Shown here: piece by piece, positions 18,481 through 27,609 of the stretch
How positions within the stretch are numbered: position 1 is the first letter of the stretch
How the letters are laid out: every line of letters starts with the position of its first letter
Assembly: GCF_035918155.1 (NCBI RefSeq)
Contig: NZ_CP109328.1
Span: 1-64,000, forward strand
Direction of reading: 5' to 3'
Length of the DNA: 64,000 bases
Origin: Streptomyces sp. NBC_01591
GTDB lineage: Bacteria > Actinomycetota > Actinomycetes > Streptomycetales > Streptomycetaceae
Notes under the pieces: generated by a model
The model's input: only the letters and a program-made list of their open reading frames with translations
What the model was told of the DNA's origin: nothing
The model's database searches: none
Made by a program: the position numbers and the translations under genes

Positions 18481-19368
18481 CAGAACAGGACCACGACATG
18501 TCTCATCCGCCTGCAACACCCCAGGTCAGAGGCATACCTCCGCTACAACAAAAATGAGAACTCACACCAGGCAGTCACCGCACGGCCGTCCCTGATCGTC
18601 ACCGGCCCCGCCGGCGCCGGGAAGACCACCGCGCTGCTCCAGGTCGGTCGTGCCTGCCACCTCGCCCACACCCGACGCCACGGCCCCACAGCCACAGCCG
18701 GGCAGGTGCCTGTCGCCTACGTCCTGGTCCCGCCCGCCGCCAGCGCCAAGACCCTGGCCACCGAGTTCGCCCGCTACCTCGGCATCCCCGTCGCCGCCGG
18801 CATGTCCCAGGTCCAGATCACCAACGCGGTCTGCCACACCTACACCGCTGCCGGCGTCCAGCTGGTGATGATCGACGAGGTCCACCGGCTCAACCCCCGC
18901 ACCACCACCGGCGCCCAGAGCGCCGACCTGATCAAAGACCTCACCGAACGCATCGGCGCCACCTTCGTCTACGCCGGAATCGACGTCACCACCACACCTC
19001 TGTTCACCGGGGTGCGCGGTGCGCAGCTCGCCGGACGCGCTTCCCTCATCGACTGCGCCGCCTTTCCCGCCCGCCTCGGTGAGAGCGAACCCTTCCGCGA
19101 CCTCATTACCGCCATGGAAGGCGCGCTCGACCTGCGCCACCACCGGCCCGGAACTCTCCCCCAACTGGCCCCGTACCTGCACGAACGCACCGCCGGCCGT
19201 ATCAGCAGCCTCGCCCGCCTCATCCGCCAGGCCGCCATCGCTGCCCTACTCGACGGCACCGAACGCATCACCAGAACCAGCCTCGAAGCCATCCGCCTGG
19301 ACCACCTCGCCGAACAGCACTACCGACCCCACACCCGGCCCCGAAGCCGCAGCGCCAGCACCCTGTGA
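18481..19368 (+). pseudogene. tnsC: Second TnsC-type ATPase, 5'-truncated
   Basis: The frame is open from 18481 but has no ATG, GTG or TTG before the Walker A motif; the first ATG is at 18706, already past it. Coding is clear from PSLIVTGPAGAGKTTALLQV (Walker A) through QVPVAYVLVPPAAS and VQLVMIDEVHRL (Walker B) to GRASLIDCAAF. This ATPase core is much better preserved than that of tnsC1. The N-terminal 40-60 residues that bind the partner transposase are missing. It may be a pseudogene, or be started from CTG 18511. The stop overlaps the GTG of tniQ2 (19365-19368), showing a former tnsC-tniQ operon. Confidence 0.65.
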
Positions 19369-20321
19369 GCCGGACAGACGTTACGGACCGTGCCGTAGCA
19401 GAGGCCGGCGCCCCACAGTGCAGCGCCGTCACCGCAAGGGCATGGCTGCAGGTCCCGGCAGCCGCGCCGGGCGTGTTCCGAGTACGGCCGCTGCCCGGCG
19501 AAGCGACCGCCTCGTACGCCCAACGTATCGCTATGTCCTATCAGCTGACTCTGCCCCAGCTCCTCGACGGGGCTGGTATCGCCCTCCACGGCCACGGCAC
19601 ACTGCCGGCAGCCGAACTCCACCTCAACCACAACGCGGCCCGGCACCTCGCTGCCCTCGCCCGGGTCCCACTCCCCAACCTCCTGCGTGCCTTGCCCCGC
19701 CCCGCCCTCAACGACACCGCCCCCAGCGCCGAGGCCGCCGCACGCTGGAAGCGGCTCAACGCCGCACAGCAGCCCGTCCGCGCCTGCACCCTGTGCACCC
19801 ACCACCGCAGCCACGGCACCACCGACACCGCCTGGGTTCACCCACCGCCGCACCGGCTGGTGTGCCCGCGTCACCACCAAGCCGCCCCCGACCCACGGCT
19901 TGCCTCCCCCATCCACACGTGGGCCGTGCCCCAACTCGCGGCCGCGCGCCACGCCCACCAGCGCCTGCTACGACATCCCGGCGCCGCTACCGCCTGGACC
20001 GCGGCACGCGCCATCACCACCCGCTGGTACGACCACCAGCAACATCTCACCCACCGCTGGCACACCCGCCTGACCCGACTCTGCGCGGGCAACCCCCACC
20101 TGGCCACCACGGGCAGCGCCTCCCCCGCACTCCTCGCGCGCGACCTGGTGATCTACCCGGAAACCGTCGCCCTCACCCGCGCACTCGCCACCCTGCCGAA
20201 CCGGCCACACCGCACCACCAACGACGCCCTCGGCCTCATCGCTCACCGGTTGAACCTCACCCACCTGACCCCCAGCGCGAACGACCCCCTCCGTATCTTC
20301 CTCACCCACACACACCACTGA
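19365..20321 (+). CDS. TniQ-family target-selection protein 2
   Basis: 318 residues from GTG 19365, coupled to tnsC2. The TniQ opening FRVRPLPGEATASYAQRIA is followed by the zinc pattern ACTLCTHHRS and HRLVCPRHH. Compared with TniQ1 at 8310 it is clearly a different branch. Two TniQ/TnsD proteins with one TnsABC set are known in Tn7-like elements, where each opens a different target pathway. This one probably works with the adjacent tnsC2. It ends the Tn7-like region; terminal repeats of the element were not identified. Confidence 0.7.
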   Translation: MSRTDVTDRAVAEAGAPQCSAVTARAWLQVPAAAPGVFRVRPLPGEATASYAQRIAMSYQLTLPQLLDGAGIALHGHGTLPAAELHLNHNAARHLAALARVPLPNLLRALPRPALNDTAPSAEAAARWKRLNAAQQPVRACTLCTHHRSHGTTDTAWVHPPPHRLVCPRHHQAAPDPRLASPIHTWAVPQLAAARHAHQRLLRHPGAATAWTAARAITTRWYDHQQHLTHRWHTRLTRLCAGNPHLATTGSASPALLARDLVIYPETVALTRALATLPNRPHRTTNDALGLIAHRLNLTHLTPSANDPLRIFLTHTHH

Positions 20322-20570
20322 CCAGCCAAACCGCGCTTTGAAGCCCGGATAGAACGCAGCCGCCTATAGACGCACCACTACATCAACGGGAAACCCAAGA
20401 TCATTCCCACACAGCCACCGGACCGCAGGCCAAACGCCCGAACAACCAAACCGAACGCGATCCCAGGCCACACCCATCACACCCGAACACAGCCACTTCA
20501 GCCGTCCCGAGTCCCACTCCAAAGACGGAACACCAGACCAAAGCAGCCCAACCCCCTGAACATCACTGCT
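20322..20570. other. Gene-free, less GC-rich stretch
   Basis: About 250 bp with more A and C than the surroundings and no coding frame. It lies where the right end of the Tn7-like region would be expected, but I could not identify transposon end repeats in it. Confidence 0.35.
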
Positions 20571-20944
20571 CCGTCACAGTTGCCGAGGTGTGGAGTCGGC
20601 TGCGCGCCGGCCACGGACAGGTATCCGCCAAAGAATTGGCCGCTGCCACGGGCCGCGGCAGTCGGCGGCTCCAGGTGCTGCTCCGCGAGCAGATCGGACT
20701 GCCGTCGCGAACCGCCAGCCGAATACTGCGGTTTCAACGGGCGCTCACCTTACCGACTGGTGCCTGCAGGTCGCTGGCTGACCGGGCGGCTGTGTGTGGC
20801 TACTACGACCAGGCACACATGAACCGCGACTTCCGCGACCTTGCCGGACTCACCCCGGCACAGCTATGCCTTCTCACCGACCGTGCCGTTTCCCGAGGCA
20901 GGGCTCCTATCGAAGGACGGCTGGCCAATGTCTTCGATCATTGA
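20571..20944 (+). pseudogene. C-terminal remnant of an AraC-family regulator
   Basis: The frame encodes the double helix-turn-helix of AraC proteins: WSRLRAGHGQVSAKELAAAT, then RRLQVLLREQIGLPSRTASR and DRAAVCGYYDQAHMNRDFRD with the typical GLTPAQL. Nothing of an N-terminal ligand domain precedes it, so it is a truncated gene. A short product from GTG 20588 is possible but unlikely to be regulated normally. Confidence 0.6.
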
Positions 20945-21109
20945 AGCCGTCGTGGGCCCGTCGACGGTCCGGTGCGACTTTCCGCCGGGACCGCCACGAC
21001 ATCCTCCGGTGACCGCTCCCGGCGGGGCCGGTTCGCCGCCGGCGGGCTGCGTTCGGCACGCTACCGACGGGACATTTCGGCCCCGACCGAACCGTCCTGC
21101 ACTGGAACG

Positions 21110-21658
21110 TCAGGCCCGGTCCGGCAGCAGTTCCGCGTTGAGTACGGCGATGCCCGCCTCGCCCTCCTCGAACAAGGCGATCAGCTCCTCGGGCCCGGCA
21201 TCCGGACCGGCGGTGTGGTCGACGAGGAGGACCGGCTGGAACTCCCCGCCCTGCTCGACGGGGACGAAGCCGGTGGTCAGCTCGCGGCGGAGCAGGACGA
21301 CCCGGTCGGCGTCGAGCGGATCGGAGGGCAGTGCTCCGGACAGTACGCGCCCCTCCTCCGGGCGCGCCCGGAGGCTGTGAGCGAGGACGTCCCGGCGGGC
21401 GAGGAGCGTCACCGCGAGCCGGTCACCGGTCCGCTCGTAGCGGGCGGCCAGATCCTCCGGCAGCAGATAGAAAACGCCCTCCTCACCCTCGTGCCCCCGG
21501 TCGAGAAGAAGCCGCGCCAGCCGGGCTCCGGGCTCGTCGGCGTGCGAACCGAGCCCCAGAAGCACATCACGCCCACCGGGCCCGAGGGAGGGCACCGCCC
21601 CGATCCACAGCTCGGCGGAGCCCTCCGGGGCCTGCTGGATGTCGTCGTCCTTCGTCAT
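21110..21658 (-). CDS. Acidic hypothetical protein
   Basis: 182 residues from ATG 21658 (an upstream in-frame ATG at 21682 is less likely). Not recognised. It is acidic and rich in Leu, Glu and Arg, with no membrane segment or signal peptide (for example ELWIGAVPSLGPGGRDVLLG and EGVFYLLPEDLAARYERTG). Ribosome sites are weak at both starts. A divergent, truncated gene start lies at 21736, so the two may once have shared a promoter region. Confidence 0.5.
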   Translation of the reverse strand: MTKDDDIQQAPEGSAELWIGAVPSLGPGGRDVLLGLGSHADEPGARLARLLLDRGHEGEEGVFYLLPEDLAARYERTGDRLAVTLLARRDVLAHSLRARPEEGRVLSGALPSDPLDADRVVLLRRELTTGFVPVEQGGEFQPVLLVDHTAGPDAGPEELIALFEEGEAGIAVLNAELLPDRA

Positions 21659-21735
21659 GGCGGCGATCCAAGCACACGGCACCGACAGGCCGTTGTCAGT
21701 GCGCTGCTCGCGGCGCAGCGCCCGGGGGTGACCCG

Positions 21736-21838
21736 GTGACCACCTCGTACGCCCCGAAGGAGCCCCTGCCCGCGCTCTCGGCGGATCTGCGGCCCCTGGC
21801 GGTGGAGGCGCTCGACCGGATCCTCACCAAGGAGTCTT
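21736..21838 (+). pseudogene. Truncated 5' end of an unknown gene
   Basis: From GTG 21736 the frame reads VTTSYAPKEPLPALSADLRP, then LAVEALDRILTKES, and is cut off where the transposase remnant begins near 21830. The family cannot be named from 34 residues. Confidence 0.3.
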
Positions 21839-22162
21839 GGACTGCTCGGCGATCGCGTGGTCGCGGGTGGGCACCAGGGTGCCGTCCACGATGAGCACGG
21901 TGTCCTTCGCGAACCGCTTGCGGGGATGCAGCGCGAGTGACGGGCCGAGGTCGTCGCTGATGCGGTCGGCTGCGGACTTCGGAACGCCGAAAGGCGAAGC
22001 AAGTTGACGCAACGTCAAGTTCGTGCGGCAGTGGGCCGCCACGAGCAGCACCCGGTCCTCCAGGGGAAGAGACCACGGGCGGCCCTTACGGACCGGATCC
22101 TGGAAAACACCATCAAGATCACACCAGCCGAGGAGAACGAGCGGCCTGTGAAACGGACGCAA
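21824..22162 (-). pseudogene. IS5-family transposase fragment
   Basis: 112 codons. LPLEDRVLLVAAHCRTNLTL with the HTH FGVPKSAADRI and the first catalytic region VLIVDGTLVPTRDH match the N-terminal half of IS5-group transposases with a Tnp_4-type HTH. The frame ends abruptly after AEQSKTPW, so the second half with the remaining catalytic residues is gone. Confidence 0.7.
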
Positions 22163-22195
22163 GATGCAAAGTGGGCGGTCAACCTGGCACTCGGT

Positions 22196-22405
22196 TCACA
22201 ACGCCGTGAGGACGAAGGTCAGCAGCGCCAGGGACAGGGTGGCGCTGCCTGCGAAGGCCACGGCACCACGCAACAGGGCGGTGGCGTAGGTGGCTCCGTC
22301 GATGCGAGCGAGCAGGCCGGCTGCGGCTCCGACGAGCGTGCAGAAAAGCGCGACGACCGAGAGGAGGAGGACCAGGAGCATCAGGTGGTTGGTGGAGGTG
22401 TTCAT
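22196..22405 (-). CDS. Small two-helix membrane protein
   Basis: 69 residues from ATG 22405, preceded by GAAGAAGG. Two hydrophobic helices (about 8-30, LMLLVLLLSVVALFCTLVGA, and 43-68, GAVAFAGSATLSLALLTFVL) make up nearly the whole protein. It is divergent from the NACHT gene with about 120 bp between them. Function unknown. Confidence 0.55.
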   Translation of the reverse strand: MNTSTNHLMLLVLLLSVVALFCTLVGAAAGLLARIDGATYATALLRGAVAFAGSATLSLALLTFVLTAL

Positions 22406-22527
22406 GCCTTCTTCCCGAGGTGGTTGACGACGGCGACTTCGATGAACTTCGCGGTTTTGGTGTTCACAGGGGTTCAGGCCGAACAAAGATGAATGAAGAC
22501 GGTCGCCCAAGAGAGGAGAAGCAGGAC

Positions 22528-25443
22528 ATGGAGGAGGTGCACGAGGATCCGTTGGCGGAGCTCGCGCTGCGGCTGCGCACCCTTAAGACACAGCGAGGCC
22601 TGCAGATGGCTGGGCTGCAGCAGCGGACAGGGCTAGGGCGAACAACGGTCAGCCAAGCGCTGAGCGGTCATAAGGTGCCATCCGAGGCCACGCTGGTGAT
22701 CTTGGCTAAGGCGCTGGGTACGGAGGTAGTCCCGTTGCTGGCCTTACGCCGCGCCGCCGCGTGCATGCCGCAGGTGGGGGAGGGCTCTCCGAGAAGAGTG
22801 CTTCGTAGGTCGGTGCGGCCGACGGTGCAGCCTTCGTTCGAGGAGCGGTACCTCAGCTACGTCGCGGAGCGGCATTCCCGGCTGACTGTCGTAGGGCTGG
22901 ACCTGAGCCGGCCAGAACGTGCACACTGGCCGCTGGACGCGGCGTACTTGAGCTTGGAACTGGCGGAGCAGCCAGAGAGTTGGCCTTCGAGTAGCGAGGA
23001 GGCGGACCGGCCATCCGTTGTGGTGAAGCGTGCAGAGAACGCGTTGGCCAGCTGTCGACGGGTACTTCTGCGAGGGCTCGCCGGCAGCGGAAAGACAACG
23101 CTGCTGCAGTGGTTGGCTGTCGCCACAGCGCGCGATGAGCTGCCGGATGAACTGGCGGACTGGCGGGGGAAGATTCCGTTCGTCCTGCCGCTGCGCACAC
23201 TGGTGCGGCGTGGGCCCCTTCCGGAGCCACATGAGTTCCTCTCTGCGGTCGGAACACCTCTGGCCAGCTCCCAGCCTGAGGGATGGGCCGATGGCGTGCT
23301 CGCCAGAGGTGAGGCCCTGGTCCTGGTCGACGGCATCGACGAAGTCCCCCAGGAGGATCGGGCTGCCACACGGGACTGGCTTGAACAGCTCTTGGCGGCC
23401 TACAAGGACGCATACTTTGTGGTCACCACCCGGCCGTCAGCGGTTCCCGAAGGTTGGCTGGCTTCGTCGCGCTTCACCGAATTGTCCGTACGGCCCATGA
23501 GTGCCGCTGACACGGGCATGTTCGTCGGTCGGTGGCATACCGCTGCCCGGCACAGTGCGGCGACCGACACCGAACGCTCGCAGCTGCGTGATCTCGAAGC
23601 AGTGCTCCTGGTGACGGTACGTGCTCAGCGTGACCTGGCACAGTTGTCCAGCACTCCCCTGATGTGTGCGCTTATCTGTGCGCTGCACCGGGACCGCCGC
23701 GGTCATCTGCCTCATAGTCGTATGGAGCTCTACGAGGCAGCACTGTCGATGCTCCTCGTGCGCCGTGACCTTGAGCGCAGCATCGACGTCCCAGAGGGCA
23801 TTCAGCTCACCGAGCACCAGAACGTCCAGCTTCTTCAGCGTCTGGCCTACTGGCTCATCCGCAACCGCCAGACAGAGATGGGCCGGGCAACCGCGCTGGC
23901 CCTAGTCAGTGACGCGCTGCCGGCCATGCAGGCCGTGGCCGAGCAAGGCACTGCCGACCAGGTTCTGACTCACCTGGTTGGACGCAGCGGGCTCCTGCGC
24001 CAGCCCACCATGGACACCATCGACTTCGTGCACCGCACTTTCCAGGACTACCTCGGGGCCAAGGCCGCCATCGAAGCCCACGACTTCCCACTCCTGGTCA
24101 ACAACGCCCACGATGACCAGTGGGAGGACGTCGTACGCATGGCTGCCACCCACGCCAGGCCAGTCGAAAGCGCCGATCTGCTACGGCGCCTCGTCGAACG
24201 CGGTGATGCTGAGAACCAGCACCGTCCCAGGCTCCACCTCCTGGCGGCAGCCAGCCTGTACTACGCGACCGAAATCGAGCCCGACACTCGCAGACTGGTC
24301 GAACAGCGTGCGCGTGTCCTGATGCCTCCCCGCTCCGCGGAGGAGGCGGAGGCGCTTGCCGCGCTGGGGCCGGGCGTCTTGGAGCTGCTGCCGGGGCCCC
24401 AAGGCCTGGAAGACGATGAAGTGGGTCCCGTCATCGAAACTGCAGCCGCCATCGGCGGCGACCAGGCCTACGCCTTCCTCTACCGCTTCGTACAGTCCAT
24501 GCCTTCTGACGCAACGCCCTCCGCGCTATTCCGGCGCTGGGAGCACTTCGAGGCTGATCAATACGCCCGCGACTTACTGCTCCCCCTTCCGGATCAGGAA
24601 CGTCTGTTTCTGGAAGTACACACCGCTGATCAGCTGAACGCGCTGCGACTCCTGAAACCCATCACCAACGTCGCCTTCCGAGGGAAGTTCACCGCAGGCG
24701 AGATCGTCGAACACCTCTCACCTGAACACACCGAAACTCTGCGGATCTACTCCGGCCAATTACTCCAAGACTTAAATTTCGCTCGCGGATTGCCAGCCCT
24801 AAAGGAACTAACCATCTCCGAATGCACCCAAATCACAGAGATAGAAGAACTTGCAGGACTTCCGTTGCTCAATTTGAGCCTCCTTCACTTACCGGACGAA
24901 TTCTCCTTTGACGCATTGGATTCCCTGCCCAAAATAACCAATCTTACCCTCTACACGCGTCTGCCCTGGGAAACCCTGGCGGAACTGCCAGCACCCAAAG
25001 GTCTGACGCGGCTAGAGCTTGGCGGCTGGGTCGGCACACGCTTGGCCGGCATCTCCAGGTGGCAGCAACTGCAGGAGTTAGTAATTAACGCCGCACCCAG
25101 CAGCGGAGAGTGGCAAGAACTTTCCACGCTCCCCCGCCTGACTGAGCTGTGCATTTCAGAATACGACCTCAACCACGCCGCCCCAATGCCCAGCATCACC
25201 TATCTCCGCCTTCTCCCAAATTCAGAAATACAGCTGGATCTAGTCCCGGACCTCTTCCCAAATCTCGAAAGCTTCTTCATTAACTGTCGCTCGGCACGAA
25301 CTTCCATGATTGACATCACTCCACTGAGCCATATCGAGGGAATCCAGATCTCCATCAGCTACGCAAGCAATGTCGTCGGTCTCGGAAAATTCGCCCCAGA
25401 CGCAGTCAGGCTGTACCCGCGACCGCGGACAGCAAGCAGTTGA
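22528..25443 (+). CDS. NACHT NTPase with N-terminal HTH and C-terminal leucine-rich repeats
   Basis: 971 residues from ATG 22528 (GAGAGGAG 9 nt upstream; an in-frame ATG at 22489 is the alternative). Residues about 8-64 are an XRE-type HTH (LRLRTLKTQRGLQMAGL, TVSQALSGHKVP). A NACHT NTPase follows with Walker A LRGLAGSGKTTLLQW (about 183) and Walker B LVLVDGIDEVP (about 264-274), then the HRTFQDYLGAKA stretch typical of NACHT winged-helix ends. From about residue 720 there are irregular leucine-rich repeats. Bacterial NACHT proteins protect against phages, so a defence role is likely. The LRR part (24700-25440) is visibly richer in A and T than the rest, suggesting the sensor domain was acquired separately. 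It could instead be a transcription regulator because of the HTH. Confidence 0.75.
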   Translation: MEEVHEDPLAELALRLRTLKTQRGLQMAGLQQRTGLGRTTVSQALSGHKVPSEATLVILAKALGTEVVPLLALRRAAACMPQVGEGSPRRVLRRSVRPTVQPSFEERYLSYVAERHSRLTVVGLDLSRPERAHWPLDAAYLSLELAEQPESWPSSSEEADRPSVVVKRAENALASCRRVLLRGLAGSGKTTLLQWLAVATARDELPDELADWRGKIPFVLPLRTLVRRGPLPEPHEFLSAVGTPLASSQPEGWADGVLARGEALVLVDGIDEVPQEDRAATRDWLEQLLAAYKDAYFVVTTRPSAVPEGWLASSRFTELSVRPMSAADTGMFVGRWHTAARHSAATDTERSQLRDLEAVLLVTVRAQRDLAQLSSTPLMCALICALHRDRRGHLPHSRMELYEAALSMLLVRRDLERSIDVPEGIQLTEHQNVQLLQRLAYWLIRNRQTEMGRATALALVSDALPAMQAVAEQGTADQVLTHLVGRSGLLRQPTMDTIDFVHRTFQDYLGAKAAIEAHDFPLLVNNAHDDQWEDVVRMAATHARPVESADLLRRLVERGDAENQHRPRLHLLAAASLYYATEIEPDTRRLVEQRARVLMPPRSAEEAEALAALGPGVLELLPGPQGLEDDEVGPVIETAAAIGGDQAYAFLYRFVQSMPSDATPSALFRRWEHFEADQYARDLLLPLPDQERLFLEVHTADQLNALRLLKPITNVAFRGKFTAGEIVEHLSPEHTETLRIYSGQLLQDLNFARGLPALKELTISECTQITEIEELAGLPLLNLSLLHLPDEFSFDALDSLPKITNLTLYTRLPWETLAELPAPKGLTRLELGGWVGTRLAGISRWQQLQELVINAAPSSGEWQELSTLPRLTELCISEYDLNHAAPMPSITYLRLLPNSEIQLDLVPDLFPNLESFFINCRSARTSMIDITPLSHIEGIQISISYASNVVGLGKFAPDAVRLYPRPRTASS

Positions 25444-25621
25444 GGTGTTCGCACAGCCTCGTCCAGGACCACGCCGATGTCGTGCAGATAGAGGCTGAGC
25501 AGATAGTCGGCCAGCGGTGACGAGCCTGCCCTGGCCTCGTGAGAGGGCGCGCGAGTTTCGTGCTTGGTAGGGGTCTGTCAAACGAGCGGCTCTGTTCGTC
25601 GGTGGTGACGGTGCGTTCTCC

Positions 25622-25711
25622 TTATTGCAGGAGGATGCGGTGACGGAGGAGGTCGAATCCTGCTCGGCCGCGCATCTGCCGCATGATCTTCTTGGTTCGG
25701 GTATTGACGCC
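25622..25711 (-). pseudogene. C-terminal end of an ISL3-family transposase
   Basis: The minus strand encodes VNTRTKKIMRQMRGRAGFDL then LRHRILLQ and a TAA, the conserved tail of ISL3 transposases (compare RIKMLKRQMFGRAGFRLLRK at 53350). The rest was removed where the IS6 element begins at 25712. Confidence 0.65.
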
Positions 25712-26575
25712 GGCGTTGTCACGTTGGTGCGGTGTTGATCGATTGAGGGCGTGTCAGGGTGTGTAGGGGTCGGGTGGGGGGGCTTGGCTTACGCTGCGAT
25801 GGGCTGGTCGGTGGCGCCGGTGATCTCGTCCCAGATGGCGAAGCGGGTGGTCGTCTCGGTGTGGTATTCGGTGGCGGTCATCAGGTGGCGGCGTGGTCGG
25901 AAGTGCGGTGAGATGCCGCTGAACGCGGACAGGAACCGCTGGGCCCCGCCGGTACTGCGGAAGCCCTTCATCGCGCGTTCGCGCTGCCTCGTCGGCTGAT
26001 GACTGTTCTCGGCCCGGTTGTTCAGACCCTTGTGGGAGCGATGCTCGACGGAGGGCATGACCTCGCGGTGGGCCGCGCCGTAGGAGCGCAGCTTGTCGGT
26101 GACAACCACCCTCGGCACCGAGCAGGTCTTCTTGAGCAGTTTGCGGAAGAACCGCCTGGCCGCAGCGGTGTCCCGCCGGTTCTGGACCAAAATGTCGAGC
26201 ACGTTGCCATCGGCGTCGACGGCCCGCCACAGGTACTTCAGCTCACCGTTGATCCTGAGGAAGACCTCGTCCAGGTGCCACTTGTCGCCCGGCTGCACAC
26301 GCCGGCGGCCCAGGCCGTTGGCGTAGGCCTGCCCGAACTTCGTACACCAGCGGCGGACCGTCTCGTGGGAGACGATCACGCCGCGCTCGAGCATCAGCTC
26401 CTCGACCTCGCGGAACGACAGCAGGAAACGGAAGCACAGCCACACGCAGTGCGCAATGATCTCCACCGGGTACCGGTGCCCCCTGTACGACGGCGGCGCG
26501 CTGTCCACGGACGCCCCCTCCCAGCACGACCAACCAGAAGATCATCCCAGGCCGGTCAGTCAACGTGACAGTGCC
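25712..26575. mobile_element. IS6-family insertion sequence, complete
   Basis: The ends GGCGTTGTCACGTTG (25712-) and, inverted at 26561-26575, GGCACTGTCACGTTG differ at two positions and begin like IS26-type ends (GGCACTGT). The 864-bp length and single transposase fit the IS6 family. Flanks are pieces of two unrelated transposase genes and I see no 8-bp target duplication, so it may mark a deletion or a cointegrate junction. Confidence 0.7.
25789..26508 (-). CDS. IS6-family transposase
   Basis: 239 residues, the normal size. HTH part SFREVEELMLERGVIVSHET and RRWCTKFG, then the DDE catalytic core: Asp in WHLDEVFL, Asp in VVTDKLRSY and Glu in NRAENSHQPTRQRERAM. No frameshift or missing residue is visible, so this transposase should be active. 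IS6 elements move by replicative cointegration and often drive deletions next to themselves. Confidence 0.9.
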   Translation of the reverse strand: MDSAPPSYRGHRYPVEIIAHCVWLCFRFLLSFREVEELMLERGVIVSHETVRRWCTKFGQAYANGLGRRRVQPGDKWHLDEVFLRINGELKYLWRAVDADGNVLDILVQNRRDTAAARRFFRKLLKKTCSVPRVVVTDKLRSYGAAHREVMPSVEHRSHKGLNNRAENSHQPTRQRERAMKGFRSTGGAQRFLSAFSGISPHFRPRRHLMTATEYHTETTTRFAIWDEITGATDQPIAA

Positions 26576-26762
26576 GCTCCACGCCTTGCGCGCGATCGAA
26601 CAGTTCTACAACTCCCATCGGCCGCATCAGGGCATCGCGAATGCCCGCCCGCTGTATCCATTGCCCACGCCGATCACTGTTCCGGACGAGATCGCCCGCC
26701 TCGACATACGCCGCCGCGATCGCCTCGGCGGCATTCTCCACGAGTACCGACATGCCGCATGA
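26576..26762 (+). pseudogene. C-terminal remnant of an integrase-type transposase
   Basis: The frame reads IEQFYNSHRPHQGIANARPL and ends in RRRDRLGGILHEYRHAA, the tail of rve-type (IS3/IS481-like) transposases. The catalytic core is gone; the break coincides with the IS6 end at 26575. Confidence 0.6.
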
Positions 26763-26935
26763 CCTCAATGGATGACGTTTTCGGCAAGGGCAACGTCAGT
26801 CGCATGGGAACCACGCTACTCGCCCGGCGCACAGGGCTCAGGCCCCGGCGGATTCGCGCGGGGGCCTGAACGGTTTTGACCGGTTGATAGTCAGCGGGGG
26901 TTGTCGTTGACCATCGTGCGGGAGATTCCTTTCTG

Positions 26936-27106
26936 CTACTCCGGCGGCGAATCGACGATGGCGTCCCAGTAGCCCGCTACATCGGACGCGTCGATCCGCA
27001 GGTAGGCAGGGCCGTTGGAGCCGTCGTCAGCGTGCGCGGGTGCGGTGGCGGCCAGTGCGCCGAGGGACAGGGCCACGGCCCCGATGATGCGGTGTGTGGT
27101 GTTCAT
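26936..27106 (-). CDS. Small secreted protein
   Basis: 56 residues from ATG 27106: MNTTHRIIGAVALSLGALAA then TAPAHA, a clean Sec signal peptide with an AxA site at about residue 26, and a mature peptide of about 30 residues (DDGSNGPAYLRIDASDVAGY then WDAIVDSPPE). The ribosome site is weak. Not recognised. The mature part is acidic with a Trp/Tyr cluster. It could be a small extracellular peptide or the N-terminal remnant of a longer secreted protein. Confidence 0.5.
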   Translation of the reverse strand: MNTTHRIIGAVALSLGALAATAPAHADDGSNGPAYLRIDASDVAGYWDAIVDSPPE

Positions 27107-27211
27107 AGCGGATGTAACTACGAGGCTGGCAGACGGTTACGGGGCCGCAGTCCGTCAGTTGGGCTCACCCCCATGTCCTTCGAGTTAGCCGGGGAGGACA
27201 CCTAACTTGCC

Positions 27212-27354
27212 TTACTTGCCTGACAAGCAAGCAACGACCTGACTTCTAGGGATAGTTGACAGACCTAGATAACGATCGTCGGCGCCGGGGTCCTCGGGCG
27301 GGTGCTCGGCGTCTCGGTAGCGGGGCAGGCGGTAGACGGCCTCGGCGTACGGCG
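27212..27354 (-). pseudogene. 3' part of an HTH-type gene split by the composite transposon
   Basis: Read on the minus strand this piece continues the frame of 31169-30944 exactly when the element and one copy of the 10-bp duplication are removed: ...DLTPYA joins EAVYRLPRYRDAEHPPEDPG and then ADDRYLGLSTIPRS to a TAA at 27212-27214. The in-frame fit is direct evidence that the transposon inserted into this gene. Confidence 0.7.
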
Positions 27355-27485
27355 CAGGGGCATTGCATAGTCGCGATCGGTCCGGTTCGTCTGCCTCATG
27401 CGTGACGTGGCGTCATGTCCCGGCCTGGTCTGAGATGCCCCCGGGAAGCAGAGCAGGCACGGTGCCGGTGATCATGTGGTTGTCG
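27355..27485. repeat. 131-bp inverted repeat, left copy
   Basis: Perfect reverse complement of 30813-30943. It represents only the transposase-start end of the ISAs1-type element. Confidence 0.9.
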
Positions 27486-27609
27486 GCGATCAGGCAACGA
27501 CCTGGGCCCTGGCCGACCACAGCTAACCTCGCCGTTTCGGGTGGGCTGAAGCGGCGTCGCTGATGACCAGCTGTGGGGTGGTCAAGGCATATTGATCCTC
27601 TGCGAGCTC

